Assembly: GCA_003054695.1 (NCBI GenBank)
Contig: QAZA01000010.1
Location: 62,001 to 126,000, forward strand
Direction of reading: 5' to 3'
DNA from: Verrucomicrobia bacterium LW23
GTDB taxonomy: Bacteria > Verrucomicrobiota > Verrucomicrobiia > Methylacidiphilales > UBA1321
Length of the DNA stretch: 64,000 nucleotides
Made by a program: the position numbers and the translations under genes. Below are positions 63,867 to 64,000 of the stretch, one piece after another (the stretch's first letter is position 1; each line of letters starts with the position of its first letter). Below the pieces are notes generated by a model. That model worked only from the letters and a program-made list of their open reading frames with translations, did no database searches and was not told where the DNA came from.

Positions 63867-64000
63867 AGTACTATAGCCTTGTCTACGGATCTGGAGAATG
63901 GCAGAACGCCGGGTTTCATCAAGGACAAACAATGTTCACACGTCGTCCCGGGGCAAAAAGCGACTCTCTTTTGAATTCGTTGAATCCAGGCGCCTAAGGA

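Overview
The window looks like chromosomal DNA of a GC-rich diderm bacterium. An LptD-type LPS-assembly porin at 39.3 kb implies an LPS outer membrane. A member of the Verrucomicrobiota is my best guess, from the combination of a DUF4912 protein, secreted NamZ (DUF1343), slr1658/slr1659-like regulators, many Ala/Pro-rich secreted proteins and palindromic intergenic repeats. No rRNA or universal marker is present to prove it. I see no tRNA, rRNA, CRISPR array, transposase or prophage gene.

Layout. 0-4.6 kb: the end of a heparinase II/III-like protein, a Gfo/Idh/MocA oxidoreductase and a small unknown. 4.8-10.4 kb: a stress-type island with a YciE-like ferritin, a glycine-zipper protein, a BON-domain protein, an SDR and an FAD-Rieske oxidoreductase, separated by repeat-rich spacers. 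10.5-17.4 kb: a secreted esterase-like protein, a DUF1345 membrane protein, NamZ, and tandem small membrane proteins, one broken by a frameshift. 17.6-21 kb: RNase R with a very long disordered N-terminus. 21.5-28.4 kb: a membrane thioredoxin-like protein, a coiled-coil/HTH protein, a 1.2 kb apparently gene-free stretch, a GHKL-ATPase/STAS pair plus a second STAS protein (partner-switching signalling), and an AraC regulator. 28.7-37 kb: HrpB helicase, a secreted glycosidase-like protein, an RsbU-like receiver-phosphatase next to an APH-family kinase, and DUF4912. 37.5-42 kb: an unknown, NadA and LptD. 42-47 kb: a PhyH oxygenase, a P450, an MFS transporter and an SGNH hydrolase. 47.4-52.4 kb: a heme-binding DUF3365-HAMP sensor, a Ser/Thr kinase fused to a class III nucleotide cyclase, and an RDD protein. 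52.6-54.4 kb: an ATP-grasp protein overlapping a small secreted protein. 54.7-63.9 kb: a secreted Lon-like protein without its catalytic dyad, a giant penicillin-binding fusion, an unknown, Dcd and a LuxR regulator.

Most notable. (1) The 1362-residue protein at 57.3-61.4 kb joins a complete class A PBP layout (GT51 plus transpeptidase) to a complete PBP2-type class B module. All three catalytic motifs of the first transpeptidase are gone, while those of the second are intact, so one chain would pair a GT51 glycan polymerase with a PBP2-like cross-linking enzyme. (2) The gene just upstream encodes an exported Lon S16-like domain with the catalytic Ser and Lys replaced by Gly and Arg at exactly the canonical 43-residue spacing. 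(3) Several families of long palindromic intergenic elements occur, one with two near-identical 90-91 bp copies 20 kb apart.
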